The notes under the pieces: generated by a model
What the model was told of the DNA's origin: nothing
The model's input: the letters and a program-made list of their open reading frames with translations, nothing else
Databases searched by the model: none
NCBI RefSeq assembly: GCF_964212655.1
Contig: NZ_OZ156465.1
Span: 3,410,001-3,474,000, forward strand
Length of the DNA: 64,000 nt
Direction: 5' to 3'
Source of the DNA: Candidatus Thiodiazotropha sp. LNASS1
Lineage (GTDB): Bacteria; Pseudomonadota; Gammaproteobacteria; Chromatiales; Chromatiaceae
Position numbers and translations under genes: made by a program
In this document: positions 26,903 to 35,232 of the stretch, piece by piece
Numbering within the stretch: position 1 is the first letter of the stretch
How the letters are laid out: every line of letters begins with the position of its first letter

Positions 26903-27826
26903 ATGAAATCAACACTCCTGTCTTTGCTGATGGCTATTGGCCTGACTATTTCACCGTTCGCCTGGGCTAAACCAGATTACCTGGTTGATGCCGACTGGCT
27001 TGCGGAACACATCGACGATGACAACCTGGTCGTTCTGGAGGTGCGTTACCACCCACACCGTTATCACAGCGTTGGGCATATTCCGGGTGCCATTCAGGTC
27101 AAGCGTTTTAAAGACCTCGCAGACAACCAGTCGCTGACCGTTAAGCGCTTTCCGTCCCGCGAGCAGTTTCAGCAGACGCTGCGCAACTGGGGCGTGACCA
27201 TGAATTCCACCTTGGTGATCTATGACGATACGCGCACGGTCACCAGTGCGCGACTGTGGGTGTTACTCAAGCTGTACGGCTTCCCGATGGAACAGGTAAA
27301 GGTGCTCAATGGCGGCACAATTGCCTGGTCGGCCTTTGAAGAGATTACCCAGGAGCCGACCAGAGCACGGGAGCCGGGTAATATTGAACTCGCCCCGGCT
27401 GATCGGTCGATGTTTGTCGAGTTCCCGGAAGTCTACGACTACGTTTCCGAAGGTAAGACATCGGATATCGTACTGATCGACGCGCGCCCCACGGATCGCT
27501 ATGCCGGTGGTAGCCATCATGGTGTAGCCGAAGGTCATATTCCGGGTGCGATCAACATCATCAGCATGGATGGCACCGATGGGCAGTCGCAGACCTGGCG
27601 CTCGGATGAAGTCCTCGCCGACATGTACAAGTCCGTACCCAAAGACAAGACCGTCTACGTGTACTGCGATGATGGTTTTCGCATGAGTCTTGCCTACCAG
27701 CAACTGACACACCTGGGTTACCAGGATGTGCGCCTGTACAACGGTGGCTGGTCGCAGTGGGGCAACTGGCTGGATCTGCCGACCGTCACCGGTGACAAGC
27801 CGTTTGCGGGCGATTTCGAACTATGA
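26903..27826 (+). CDS. Exported two-domain rhodanese (thiosulfate sulfurtransferase)
   Basis: A 307-residue protein with a cleavable signal peptide (MKSTLLSLLMAIGLTISPFAWA) and two rhodanese domains. Only the C-terminal domain keeps the catalytic loop (YVYCDDGFRMS, Cys near 252); the N-terminal one has a serine- and threonine-rich segment at that place. It should move sulfane sulfur in the periplasm. Its ATGA overlap with the next gene, and position in an arsenic operon, suggests a link between sulfur and arsenic, for example thioarsenate handling; that link is inferred. Confidence 0.85.
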   Translation: MKSTLLSLLMAIGLTISPFAWAKPDYLVDADWLAEHIDDDNLVVLEVRYHPHRYHSVGHIPGAIQVKRFKDLADNQSLTVKRFPSREQFQQTLRNWGVTMNSTLVIYDDTRTVTSARLWVLLKLYGFPMEQVKVLNGGTIAWSAFEEITQEPTRAREPGNIELAPADRSMFVEFPEVYDYVSEGKTSDIVLIDARPTDRYAGGSHHGVAEGHIPGAINIISMDGTDGQSQTWRSDEVLADMYKSVPKDKTVYVYCDDGFRMSLAYQQLTHLGYQDVRLYNGGWSQWGNWLDLPTVTGDKPFAGDFEL

Positions 27827-28746
27827 AGCGCTGGATCGCAAGCCTGTTGCTGGGCCTTTATTCGATCAGTGGCTGGGCCTTTGAATTCAAGGTCGAGCCG
27901 GTGGCGGACAATGTCTACGCCGTCGTCGGTGAGATCGGTCCGCGCACACCGGAGAACCATGGCCTCAACAACACCTTGGGATTCGTGGTAACCGATGAGG
28001 GTGTGGTGCTGGTCGGCTCCGGCGCTACCCCGGCTGGCGCGAAGCTGGTGGAGGAAGCGGTGGCCAGTGTTACTGACAATCCGATCCGCCTGCTGGTGAA
28101 TATCGGGGTGCAGGATCACCATTGGATGGGCAACAGCTACTTTGCAGACAAGGGTGTTCCCATCAAGGCGCTGGCCCGCACGGTCGATAGTCAGCGCCAA
28201 CAGGCCGTAGCGCATATCGGGCGTTTGTCTTCCCAAGTTGGAGACGAAGCCAAGACCGTCGTCCCAACCTACGCGACAGACATCGTGGATGCCGACAGAC
28301 AGACCTTCGAGTTTGGTGACGTGACCTTCGAGTTGCTGTGGCCAGGGGATGGTCATTTTGTTGGCGACGCGGTGCTGTGGTTGCCGCAGACACGCACCGT
28401 GTTCACTGGGGATTTCGTCTTCCTCGGGCGCCTGCTGGGCATTCATCCAACCAGTCCAGTCGCGAAATGGCAGCAGTCGTTTCACGAGATTGAGAAGCTG
28501 GCCGCTGCGCATGTAGTGCCTGGCCATGGTCATCCTGCTGACATGGCGAAGGCAAAAGCCGAGACCGGTGACTACCTCGATTGGCTGATCACGGGCGTGA
28601 GTAAGGCGTTGGAAGACTGGCAGGATCTCGGCGACACCATCGAGCAGATGGGTGATGCCCCGGCATTCGCGCATCTCCAGTTCTTCGATGGCTGGCACAA
28701 GCGCAATGTGCACCAGACCTATATGCAACTGGAGGCGGCGAGGTAA
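27823..28746 (+). CDS. Exported MBL-fold protein with altered metal motif
   Basis: A 307-residue metallo-beta-lactamase-fold protein with a signal peptide. Where the family usually reads HxHxDH this protein has NIGVQDHHWMGN, so the first two histidines are Gly and Gln. Downstream ligands look normal: His in WPGDGHFVGD, Asp in VFTGDFVF and His in VVPGHGHPAD. A related subgroup with GGQDHRWLGN exists among proteins I recall, so this is a variant rather than a sequencing error. It may bind one metal or another substrate such as a persulfide. Translationally coupled to the rhodanese. Confidence 0.82.
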   Translation: MKRWIASLLLGLYSISGWAFEFKVEPVADNVYAVVGEIGPRTPENHGLNNTLGFVVTDEGVVLVGSGATPAGAKLVEEAVASVTDNPIRLLVNIGVQDHHWMGNSYFADKGVPIKALARTVDSQRQQAVAHIGRLSSQVGDEAKTVVPTYATDIVDADRQTFEFGDVTFELLWPGDGHFVGDAVLWLPQTRTVFTGDFVFLGRLLGIHPTSPVAKWQQSFHEIEKLAAAHVVPGHGHPADMAKAKAETGDYLDWLITGVSKALEDWQDLGDTIEQMGDAPAFAHLQFFDGWHKRNVHQTYMQLEAAR

Positions 28747-28751
28747 GCACC

Positions 28752-28982
28752 ATGGCTGTAGTCCTGCAGTCCACCATCACCTGTCCCAAGTGCGGTCATG
28801 TCGCTGCAGAGGCCATGCCGACCGACGCCTGCCAGTGGTACTACGAATGCAAGGGTTGCGGAGAGTTACTCAAGCCGTTGCAAGGCGACTGCTGCGTGTT
28901 CTGCTCCTATGGCACCGTGCCGTGTCCGCCTGTGCAGTTGGAAGGCAAAAACGCCTGTTGCAGTTCCGGCTGCTGTGATTGA
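28752..28982 (+). CDS. Cys-rich GDCCVFCSYG-family small protein
   Basis: A 76-residue protein with 13 cysteines: an N-terminal CPKCGH and CKGCGE pair forming a zinc-ribbon-like unit, the family hallmark GDCCVFCSYGTVPCPP, and a CCSSGCC tail. It has no signal peptide. It probably binds thiophilic metal or metalloid ions; I know the family only as uncharacterised and found near metal resistance genes. A chaperone for As(III) is possible but inferred. Confidence 0.75.
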   Translation: MAVVLQSTITCPKCGHVAAEAMPTDACQWYYECKGCGELLKPLQGDCCVFCSYGTVPCPPVQLEGKNACCSSGCCD

Positions 28983-29006
28983 AACGATTTATAAGAGGTA
29001 ACAGAG

Positions 29007-29246
29007 ATGAAAAAAATCAAGGTATTGGGTTCAGGCTGCAAGAACTGCGAGACAACCGCCAAGCTCATCAGCATTGCTGCCGAGCAGGCCGGGGTCGAGA
29101 TCGAACTGGAAAAGGTCACCGACATGGCGCAGATCATGGGCTACGGGGTGATGTCCACGCCCGGCGTCGTCGTAGATGGAAAGGTTGTGTATGCGGGCGG
29201 ACTTCCCGGTCCGGATCTGGTGCGTAACTGGATCACCCAGGACTGA
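29007..29246 (+). CDS. Small thioredoxin-like redox protein (CxxC)
   Basis: A 79-residue thioredoxin-fold protein of the 'redox-active disulfide protein 2' type. The active site is GSGCKNCETTAK at about residues 8-19 and the cis-Pro loop is VMSTPGVVVDG. No signal peptide, so cytoplasmic. It may supply electrons to ArsC or pass As(III) to an exporter. ATG 29007 follows AAGAGGTAACAGAG. Confidence 0.9.
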   Translation: MKKIKVLGSGCKNCETTAKLISIAAEQAGVEIELEKVTDMAQIMGYGVMSTPGVVVDGKVVYAGGLPGPDLVRNWITQD

Positions 29247-29263
29247 TACCGAGGTTCGGCAAC

Positions 29264-29764
29264 GTGAGTACACATCCCTATGACATTCTGGCCTTGCCCA
29301 AACAAGGGCGACTGATTTTCACCCCGTGCCCCGGTACCAAATGTGTAGATCTGACCACATCGGTCAGCGAACTTCACCAGGCCGGCGCAGATGCCATCGT
29401 CACCATGATGACGAATGAAGAACTGGCCAATTTCGAGGTTTCTTCCCTGCCGGATGTCGTCCGGCAAAACGGCATGACCTGGTTTCATTTTCCCGTAGAG
29501 GATGACGCAGCCCCTGCCGAGGACTTCGAGCAATCCTGGCAGGCGAGCAAACCCGACGTGCTGGCGCTGATTGAACAAGGTAAATGTGTGGCGATTCACT
29601 GCCGGGGCGGTTCGGGTCGCACCGGCTTCATGGCGGCGGTGATTATGCGGGAGATGGGCATGGACCAGGCGCAGGCAACCGACATGGTGAAAGGTCTGCG
29701 TCCCAATTCACTGAAGCTGCCGGCGCATATTGAGTACCTCGCAGCGCATTACGACAAAAAATGA
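29264..29764 (+). CDS. CDKN3-like dual-specificity phosphatase
   Basis: A 166-residue protein phosphatase fold protein. The catalytic P-loop is [10 protein letters not shown] (CX5R) near residue 110; the general acid is probably in FPVEDDAAP. The N-terminal [20 protein letters not shown] resembles the cyclin-dependent kinase inhibitor 3 family, which in bacteria occurs in arsenic operons. It may act on a phospho- or arseno-metabolite rather than on proteins. The start is GTG 29264, 17 bases after the previous stop. Confidence 0.8.
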   Translation: MSTHPYDILALPKQGRLIFTPCPGTKCVDLTTSVSELHQAGADAIVTMMTNEELANFEVSSLPDVVRQNGMTWFHFPVEDDAAPAEDFEQSWQASKPDVLALIEQGKCVAIHCRGGSGRTGFMAAVIMREMGMDQAQATDMVKGLRPNSLKLPAHIEYLAAHYDKK

Positions 29765-29781
29765 TAAGAGGAGACAGTTCA

Positions 29782-30783
29782 ATGACAGTAAAGATCGGCA
29801 TCAATGGGTTTGGCCGCATGGGCCGCCTGGGATTACGCGCCGGCTGGGGGAAGGAAGACATTGCTGTCACCCAGGTGAACGAGATCGCTGCGGATGCTGC
29901 CGGTTCGGCACATCTGCTCAAGTTCGATTCGGTGCACGGAACCTGGGCCGAAGAGTGCAGTGCTGATGGAGACGCCATGGTCATCGGTGGCAATCCAGTC
30001 GCATACACCCGTAATGCAACCATCGGCGAGACCGATTGGTCTGGCTGCGATATCGTCATCGAGGCCACCGGGAAGCATCACAAGAAGCCTGAATCTCTGA
30101 ACACCTACTTCGATCAGGGCGTGAAGAAGGTCATCGTGGCGGCACCGACCGAGGGTGCGCTGAACATCGTTTACGGCATCAATGACCATCTCTACGATCC
30201 CGCACAACACCATCTGGTCACAGCGGCCTCCTGCACAACCAATTGCCTGGCGCCCGTAGTCAAGGTGGTACACGAGAAGATCGGTATCGTGCATGGCTGC
30301 ATGACCACTATCCATGACATCACCAACACCCAGACTATCGTCGATAAAGGTCATAAGGACCTGCGCCGCGCCCGTGCCTGCGGTCAGTCTTTGATTCCAA
30401 CGACGACCGGATCGGCAAAAGCGATCACCAAGATTTTCCCGGAACTGACCGGCAAGCTGAATGGCCATGCGGTGCGTATCCCGCTACTCAATGCTTCTCT
30501 TACCGACTTCGTATTCGAAGCGGCGCGGCCGGTGACGGCAGAAGAGGTCAACGGATACTTCAAAGAGGCCGCCGAAGGTGAGCTGAAAGGAATTCTCGGA
30601 TACGAAGAACGTCCACTCGTGTCGGTGGATTACTTGAATGATCCACGCTCGTCGATCGTGGATGCATTGTCCACCATGGTGATCGATAGCACCCAGGTGA
30701 AGGTCTATGCCTGGTACGACAACGAGTGGGGCTATGTGAACCGGATGATGGATATCGCGGTCATGATCGCCCGGAGTCTGTAA
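29782..30783 (+). CDS. ArsJ-associated glyceraldehyde-3-phosphate dehydrogenase
   Basis: A 333-residue GAPDH. The nucleotide-binding INGFGRMGR is at the N-terminus and the catalytic SCTTNC has Cys151. Paired with arsJ, this type uses arsenate in place of phosphate to form 1-arseno-3-phosphoglycerate, which ArsJ exports; the ester breaks down outside, so arsenate is removed without reduction. [10 protein letters not shown] and the position two genes before arsJ support the assignment. ATG 29782 has GAGGAGACAG before it. Confidence 0.93.
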   Translation: MTVKIGINGFGRMGRLGLRAGWGKEDIAVTQVNEIAADAAGSAHLLKFDSVHGTWAEECSADGDAMVIGGNPVAYTRNATIGETDWSGCDIVIEATGKHHKKPESLNTYFDQGVKKVIVAAPTEGALNIVYGINDHLYDPAQHHLVTAASCTTNCLAPVVKVVHEKIGIVHGCMTTIHDITNTQTIVDKGHKDLRRARACGQSLIPTTTGSAKAITKIFPELTGKLNGHAVRIPLLNASLTDFVFEAARPVTAEEVNGYFKEAAEGELKGILGYEERPLVSVDYLNDPRSSIVDALSTMVIDSTQVKVYAWYDNEWGYVNRMMDIAVMIARSL

Positions 30784-30787
30784 GCCA

Positions 30788-31171
30788 GTGAAGGCGATCG
30801 ATATCGAATGGCGCCACCTGCAGGTGGAAGGTGAGACCTGTGAACGTTGCGGGGACACTGGTGTTCTGTTGCGCGGGTTGGTTGCCAATCTGAATAGGGA
30901 ATGCGCACCTCGCGGAGTTCAAGTGACACTGACGGAAACCTTGCTCGGACCGGAGTCTATCCAGGAGTCGAACCAGGTGCTGATCGATGGGCAACCGCTG
31001 GAGGCCGGCACTCCGGCTATCCAGGTCGGCAGCAGTGCCTGCGCCTCCTGTGGCGATCTGACTGGGCGCGAGGAGTCTTGTCGGACCCTGGAGTTGGGTG
31101 GCGAGTCGTTCGATGTGCCACCCGCCTACCTGATTCGCGGCGAGGTCTGCCGCCTGGGCCAGTGCTGCTGA
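30788..31171 (+). CDS. DUF2703 Cys-rich protein
   Basis: A 127-residue protein with the DUF2703 pattern: WRHLQVEGETCERCGDTG at the start, then GTPAIQVGSSACASCGDLTG and a C-terminal CRLGQCC. Three cysteine pairs suggest metal or metalloid binding, perhaps a divergent thioredoxin-like fold. Function unknown. GTG 30788 starts four bases after the GAPDH stop and its stop overlaps the arsJ ATG (TGATG), so all three are coupled. Confidence 0.75.
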   Translation: MKAIDIEWRHLQVEGETCERCGDTGVLLRGLVANLNRECAPRGVQVTLTETLLGPESIQESNQVLIDGQPLEAGTPAIQVGSSACASCGDLTGREESCRTLELGGESFDVPPAYLIRGEVCRLGQCC

Positions 31172-32394
31172 TGGATACTGGCACCCGCAATTACCTTACC
31201 GTTACCGCTGGCTACTGGGCCTTCACCATCACCGATGGCGCCATCCGCATGCTGGTGGTGCTGTATTTCCATCTGCTTGGTTATTCGCCCTTTGAAGTGG
31301 CGATGCTGTTTCTGTTCTACGAGTTCTTCGGCATCGTCACCAACCTGGTGGGCGGATGGCTGGGTGCGCGTATCGGGTTGAACCTGACGATGAACATCGG
31401 CATGGCGATGCAGGTGGTGGCGCTGATGATGCTTACCGTGCCGGATGCCTGGTTGTCTGTGGCTTACGTGATGGCGGCGCAGGCCTTGTCAGGTATTGCC
31501 AAGGATCTGAACAAGATGTCGGCCAAGGCGTCGGTAAAACTCATTGCCGGCGACGGTGGTGAGTCAAAGCTTTTCAAATGGGTAGCCGTTCTGACCGGTT
31601 CCAAAAATGCGCTCAAGGGCGGTGGTTTTTTCGTTGGTGCCGCGTTGCTTGAATGGATCGGCTTTCGTGGCGCATTGATTGCATTGGCCGGCATGCTGTT
31701 TGTGGTGCTGATCGTGACGGCAGTCATGCTGCCTTCGGGTGTCGGCAAGATGAAATCCAAGCCGAAGTTTACCCAAGTGTTTTCCAAAGTGCCTGCGATC
31801 AATTGGCTGTCGGCGGCACGTTTTTTTCTGTTTGGTTCACGCGATGTCTGGTTTGTCGTGGCCTTGCCGGTATTTCTGGTAGAAGTAGCCGGCTGGTCAG
31901 CGACTGGCGTGGGTACTTTTATGGCAGCCTGGGTCATCGGTTACGGGTTTGTGCAGGCATCAGCGCCAAAACTGATCCGGCGCAGTCATCATGGGCAGGG
32001 ACCGGGTGGCGGTACCGCAAGGCTGTGGGCCTTCGTGCTGGCGGTATTTCCAGCCGGTATCGTCATTGCTATGCAGCAGGGTTGGCCAGTCGAAACCGTG
32101 CTGGTCGCTGGATTGATTCTGTTCGGCATTGTCTTTGCGATCAATTCGGCGGTGCACTCCTACCTGATCCTGGCCTATTCCGATTATGACAAGGTGTCGA
32201 TGAACGTTGGTTTTTACTATATGGCCAACGCGGGTGGCCGCCTGGCAGGCACGGTCTTGTCCGGATTGGTCTACCAGACGCATGGACTGGAGGGCTGTCT
32301 GTGGCTGTCATCGGGTTTTGTGTTGGCTGCAGCCATGCTTTCCTTTGCGCTGCCCTCGGTTCGGCCTGTTGCCGGAGAACAACCCCGTGTTTGA
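31171..32394 (+). CDS. arsJ: Organoarsenical exporter ArsJ (MFS)
   Basis: A 407-residue major facilitator protein with about 11-12 membrane spans, beginning MDTGTRNYLTVTAGYWAFTITDG, the recognisable ArsJ N-terminus. It exports 1-arseno-3-phosphoglycerate made by the GAPDH two genes earlier. ATG 31171 is set by the one-base overlap with DUF2703. Its end overlaps the next gene by eight bases. Confidence 0.92.
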   Translation: MDTGTRNYLTVTAGYWAFTITDGAIRMLVVLYFHLLGYSPFEVAMLFLFYEFFGIVTNLVGGWLGARIGLNLTMNIGMAMQVVALMMLTVPDAWLSVAYVMAAQALSGIAKDLNKMSAKASVKLIAGDGGESKLFKWVAVLTGSKNALKGGGFFVGAALLEWIGFRGALIALAGMLFVVLIVTAVMLPSGVGKMKSKPKFTQVFSKVPAINWLSAARFFLFGSRDVWFVVALPVFLVEVAGWSATGVGTFMAAWVIGYGFVQASAPKLIRRSHHGQGPGGGTARLWAFVLAVFPAGIVIAMQQGWPVETVLVAGLILFGIVFAINSAVHSYLILAYSDYDKVSMNVGFYYMANAGGRLAGTVLSGLVYQTHGLEGCLWLSSGFVLAAAMLSFALPSVRPVAGEQPRV

Positions 32395-33340
32395 TCATCT
32401 GGCCAGTCTAGTCGTTTATCAGTGGCTGGCTTTGTCGCCAGAAAGCCACCTGGGGGCGGCGCTGCATTTCTTCGTCATGGACGTCGCCAAGATCTTCGTC
32501 CTGCTGGTGATCGTCATCTACGTGATGGGTCTACTGCGCGCATTGCTGTCGCCCGAGCGGGTGCGCGAGTTCGTGCGCGGTCGGCCGGACTGGCAGGCGC
32601 GCGGCTTCGCGGTCACGCTAGGGGCGGTGACGCCATTCTGTTCCTGCTCCTCGGTGCCGCTGTTCATCGGTTTCGTCGAGGCAGGTATTCCGTTGGGCGT
32701 GACCTTTTCGTTCCTGATTGCCAGTCCGATGATCAACGAAGTGGCTGCGGTGATCCTGGTCGGGATCCTGGGCTGGAAGCTGGCAGCACTGTACGTAGGA
32801 GCTGGGCTGCTGGTGGCCTGGTTCGGCGGCATCGTTATGCAGTCCTTCAAACCCGAACGCTGGGTGGAGGAGTACGTCTGGAAGATCCAGATGGGCCAGG
32901 CGGACCTGCCGGAGCCAGACCGGTCGTTTGCCGGTCGCCACCGTTATGCCGTGGCCGAGGTCAAGGAGATCGTCGGCCGCATCTGGACATGGGTACTGCT
33001 TGGCATTGGCGTCGGCGCACTGTTCCACGGTTTCGTGCCGGAGCAGTGGGTCGGCGACAACCTGGGCGGCGATGCCTGGTATACGGTACCGGCTGCCGTC
33101 CTGATGGGCATTCCGCTGTATTCGAACGCCACCGGTGTGATTCCGGTCGCTGAGGCGATGCTGACCAAGGGGGTGGCCGTGGGGACTACGCTGGCGCTGA
33201 TGATGAGTGTTGCTGCCCTGTCGCTGCCGGAGATGCTGATCCTGCGCAAGGTGATCAAGTGGCAGGCACTGGCGCTGTTTGCCGGGGTGCTCGCGATCGC
33301 GTTCACGCTGGTGGGATGGGGCTTTAATGTCATTGCCTGA
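32387..33340 (+). CDS. COG0701 permease, ArsP-like
   Basis: A 317-residue inner-membrane protein with eight or so spans. The family core TPFCSCSSVPLFIGFVEAG and SFLIASPMINEVA is present, with the FCSC cysteine pair; a second repeat has MGIPLYSNATGVIPV. Relatives include ArsP (trivalent organoarsenical efflux) and SO_0444-type metal exporters. Being last in the arsenic operon favours an ArsP-like role. GTG 32387 lies within the end of arsJ; the frame upstream of it is out of family. Confidence 0.82.
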   Translation: MFDHLASLVVYQWLALSPESHLGAALHFFVMDVAKIFVLLVIVIYVMGLLRALLSPERVREFVRGRPDWQARGFAVTLGAVTPFCSCSSVPLFIGFVEAGIPLGVTFSFLIASPMINEVAAVILVGILGWKLAALYVGAGLLVAWFGGIVMQSFKPERWVEEYVWKIQMGQADLPEPDRSFAGRHRYAVAEVKEIVGRIWTWVLLGIGVGALFHGFVPEQWVGDNLGGDAWYTVPAAVLMGIPLYSNATGVIPVAEAMLTKGVAVGTTLALMMSVAALSLPEMLILRKVIKWQALALFAGVLAIAFTLVGWGFNVIA

Positions 33341-33431
33341 TAATTATCGCGACTCGTGCTTGAAACCGTACTGGCCTGTCCCGAATGCACCGTTATTTGG
33401 GTATTGAAAAAGGTAACATATATGCTACTAT

Positions 33432-33773
33432 ATGGGTCATATGATCGAGGTTAGAGAGTACCTGGATGCTGAGGAAAAAAGTCCTTATGCCAAATGGTTC
33501 GATCGTCTGAGTGTGGCCGCTGCGGTCAAGGTGACGACAGCCGTCCATCGGATGGAGCAGGGCAACTTCTCTAATGTGAAAGGTGTGGGTGCCGGCGTCT
33601 ATGAGTTCAGGATTGATTTCGGTCCCGGTTATCGGATCTATTTTGGCAAGGACGGCGACCGGTTGGTGATATTGCTCGCGGGCGGTACCAAGAAGCGGCA
33701 GGACGCCGATATCACTGCCGCGAAAGCTAACTGGCGCGACTATAAGCGACGGAAACGGCAAGAGGTGACATGA
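33432..33773 (+). CDS. RelE/HigB-like toxin of a type II system
   Basis: A 113-residue protein resembling the 'addiction module killer protein' group (HI1419 type) of the RelE superfamily, probably a ribosome-dependent mRNA interferase. Features are GVYEFRIDFGPGYRIYFGKDGDRLVILLAGGTKKRQ, cut here into the expected beta-hairpin core, and a basic end. ATG 33432 or 33441 could be the start. It overlaps the antitoxin by four bases. The toxin-first order matches HigB-HigA-type modules. Confidence 0.85.
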   Translation: MGHMIEVREYLDAEEKSPYAKWFDRLSVAAAVKVTTAVHRMEQGNFSNVKGVGAGVYEFRIDFGPGYRIYFGKDGDRLVILLAGGTKKRQDADITAAKANWRDYKRRKRQEVT

Positions 33774-34096
33774 TGGCTTTGACGAAAGATTTTAAGGACA
33801 CCATACAGGCACGCGCCCAACGGGATCCGGCGTTTCGCAAGGCCCTGCTGCAGGAAGGGGTCGAGTGCCTGCTTGCTGGTGATGTCGATACCGGCAAGGC
33901 AGTGCTGCGTGACTATATCAATGCGACGATCGGGTTCGAGGAACTCTCCCAGGTCTTCGACAAGTCAAGCAAGAGCCTCATGCGCATGTTCGGGCCAAAA
34001 GGTAATCCCCAGGCGAGTAACCTGTTTGCAGTGATCCAATACCTGCAGGAGCAGGAGGGCATTCACCTGGAAGTCAAAGCCCGGAAGGTGGCCTAA
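33770..34096 (+). CDS. HTH antitoxin partner
   Basis: A 108-residue antitoxin of the HI1420 group with a helix-turn-helix at about 50-85 (GFEELSQVFDKSSKSLMRMFG). It should neutralise the toxin and repress the pair. It ends 140 bp before the middle att site, a usual spot for modules that stabilise islands. Confidence 0.85.
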   Translation: MMALTKDFKDTIQARAQRDPAFRKALLQEGVECLLAGDVDTGKAVLRDYINATIGFEELSQVFDKSSKSLMRMFGPKGNPQASNLFAVIQYLQEQEGIHLEVKARKVA

Positions 34097-34157
34097 GGTG
34101 CTGTGTATCAGTGTTCAATCTGCATTTTTTTCGAGCATTTTGAAGGATTTTCTGAGC

Positions 34158-34252
34158 ATGGTATTTTTCATGGTATTCTCATTTAGCTGGAAAATAAGCC
34201 ATTGAATATAAAAGAAAAAAAGGCTTATTTACAATAGAGTGGGAGTGACCGG
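34158..34252 (+). other. Middle att site with arm repeat
   Basis: The arm repeat ATGGTATTTTTCATGGTATT at 34158-34177, then the core GAGTGGGAGTGACCGG at 34237-34252. The core matches the guaA end at 15 of 16 bases. Arm start to core start is 79 bp, against 81 bp at the right site. This marks the junction of two tandem elements. Confidence 0.65.
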
Positions 34253-34353
34253 TACTGGCAGGCAATGTCGGGCAACGGCAGGCATCAAGCATTGGTCTAT
34301 ACAGAAAGAGAACATAATGAGAATATTGCCATCTCCATGGAAAGGAGAGCGAT

Positions 34354-35229
34354 ATGTCTCACGTTGCGAACAGGGAAGTCGCACCACCCGGGCCGCTGTA
34401 TCGACGCCACCGGCCGGAACAGAAACTTCTCTATCAGATCATCGAACGCCATTACCCGGCGTTCAGGGACGTGATGGCCGCGCAGGGCAGGCCCTTGCCC
34501 CGGCACGTACAACAGGAATTCGTCGATTACCTCAAATGCGGCTGCCTGGAGCACGGCTTCCTGCGGGTACAATGTACGTAATGTCACCATGAACAACCTG
34601 GTTGCGTTCAGTTGCAAACAAAGAGGTTTCTGACCAAGCTGCGGCGCAAGACGCATGGCAGAAAGTGCCGCACTGCTGGTCGATGAGGTGTTACTGGAAC
34701 AACCGATACGCCAATGGGCGCTGAGTTATCCTTTTCAACTAAGATTCCTGTTTGCCAGCCGCTCGTAACTGATGGGTCGGGTGCTGGTGATCGTGTATCG
34801 GGCCAGCTGATACAACAAGCGGAATTCACCCGGCAAACCGCGCAGACCTTTGCGGTGACGCTAATCCAACAGTTTGGCAGTGCACTCAATCTAATGTGCA
34901 TTTCCACTTGCTGTTTCTGGACGGCGTTTACACCACCACGACCTGGGGTAAGAGCCGGTTTCATCGTACCAGCGCACCCAAGCAGCAGGAATTGACGTCA
35001 CTGGTGTATACGATCAGATACCGGGTTGCCGGATTTCTGGAACGGGAAGGAATCCTTGAGCGAGATATGGAAAACAGCCACCTGAACCTGGAGGCGGGTG
35101 ACGAAGACCCCATGCAACAGGTACTGGGCTGCTCGGTGAGCTACCGCGTTGCCGTCGGCCCCCAACAAGGCCGCAAGGTGTTCAGGTTACAGGCCATCCC
35201 TTCCTGGGGAAAGGATGAGCGTTTATTCT
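34354..35229 (+). pseudogene. IS91-family transposase, broken N-terminal and central part
   Basis: The first 75 codons give LYQIIERHYPAFRDVMAAQG and YLKCGCLEHGFLRVQC, the zinc-binding start of IS91 transposases. The similarity continues through stops and frame changes as SCGARRMAESAALLVDEVL, IRQWALSYPFQLRFLFA, VHFHLLFLDGVYTTT and DPMQQVLGCSVSYRVAVGPQQ, ending near 35229. Catalytic and C-terminal parts are missing here, but a matching C-terminal piece lies at 42107-42223. Not functional. Confidence 0.85.
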
Positions 35230-35232
35230 CCT

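Larger units (their letters stand above)
24402..34248. mobile_element. Element 1: arsenic-resistance island at guaA
   Basis: About 9.8 kb bounded by direct copies of the guaA-end core, each with a CATGGTATT-type arm repeat roughly 80 bp inside the element. It holds a degraded ATPase fragment, a 12-gene arsenic operon and a toxin-antitoxin pair. No tyrosine recombinase is visible, so it is probably immobile unless helped in trans. Confidence 0.65.
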
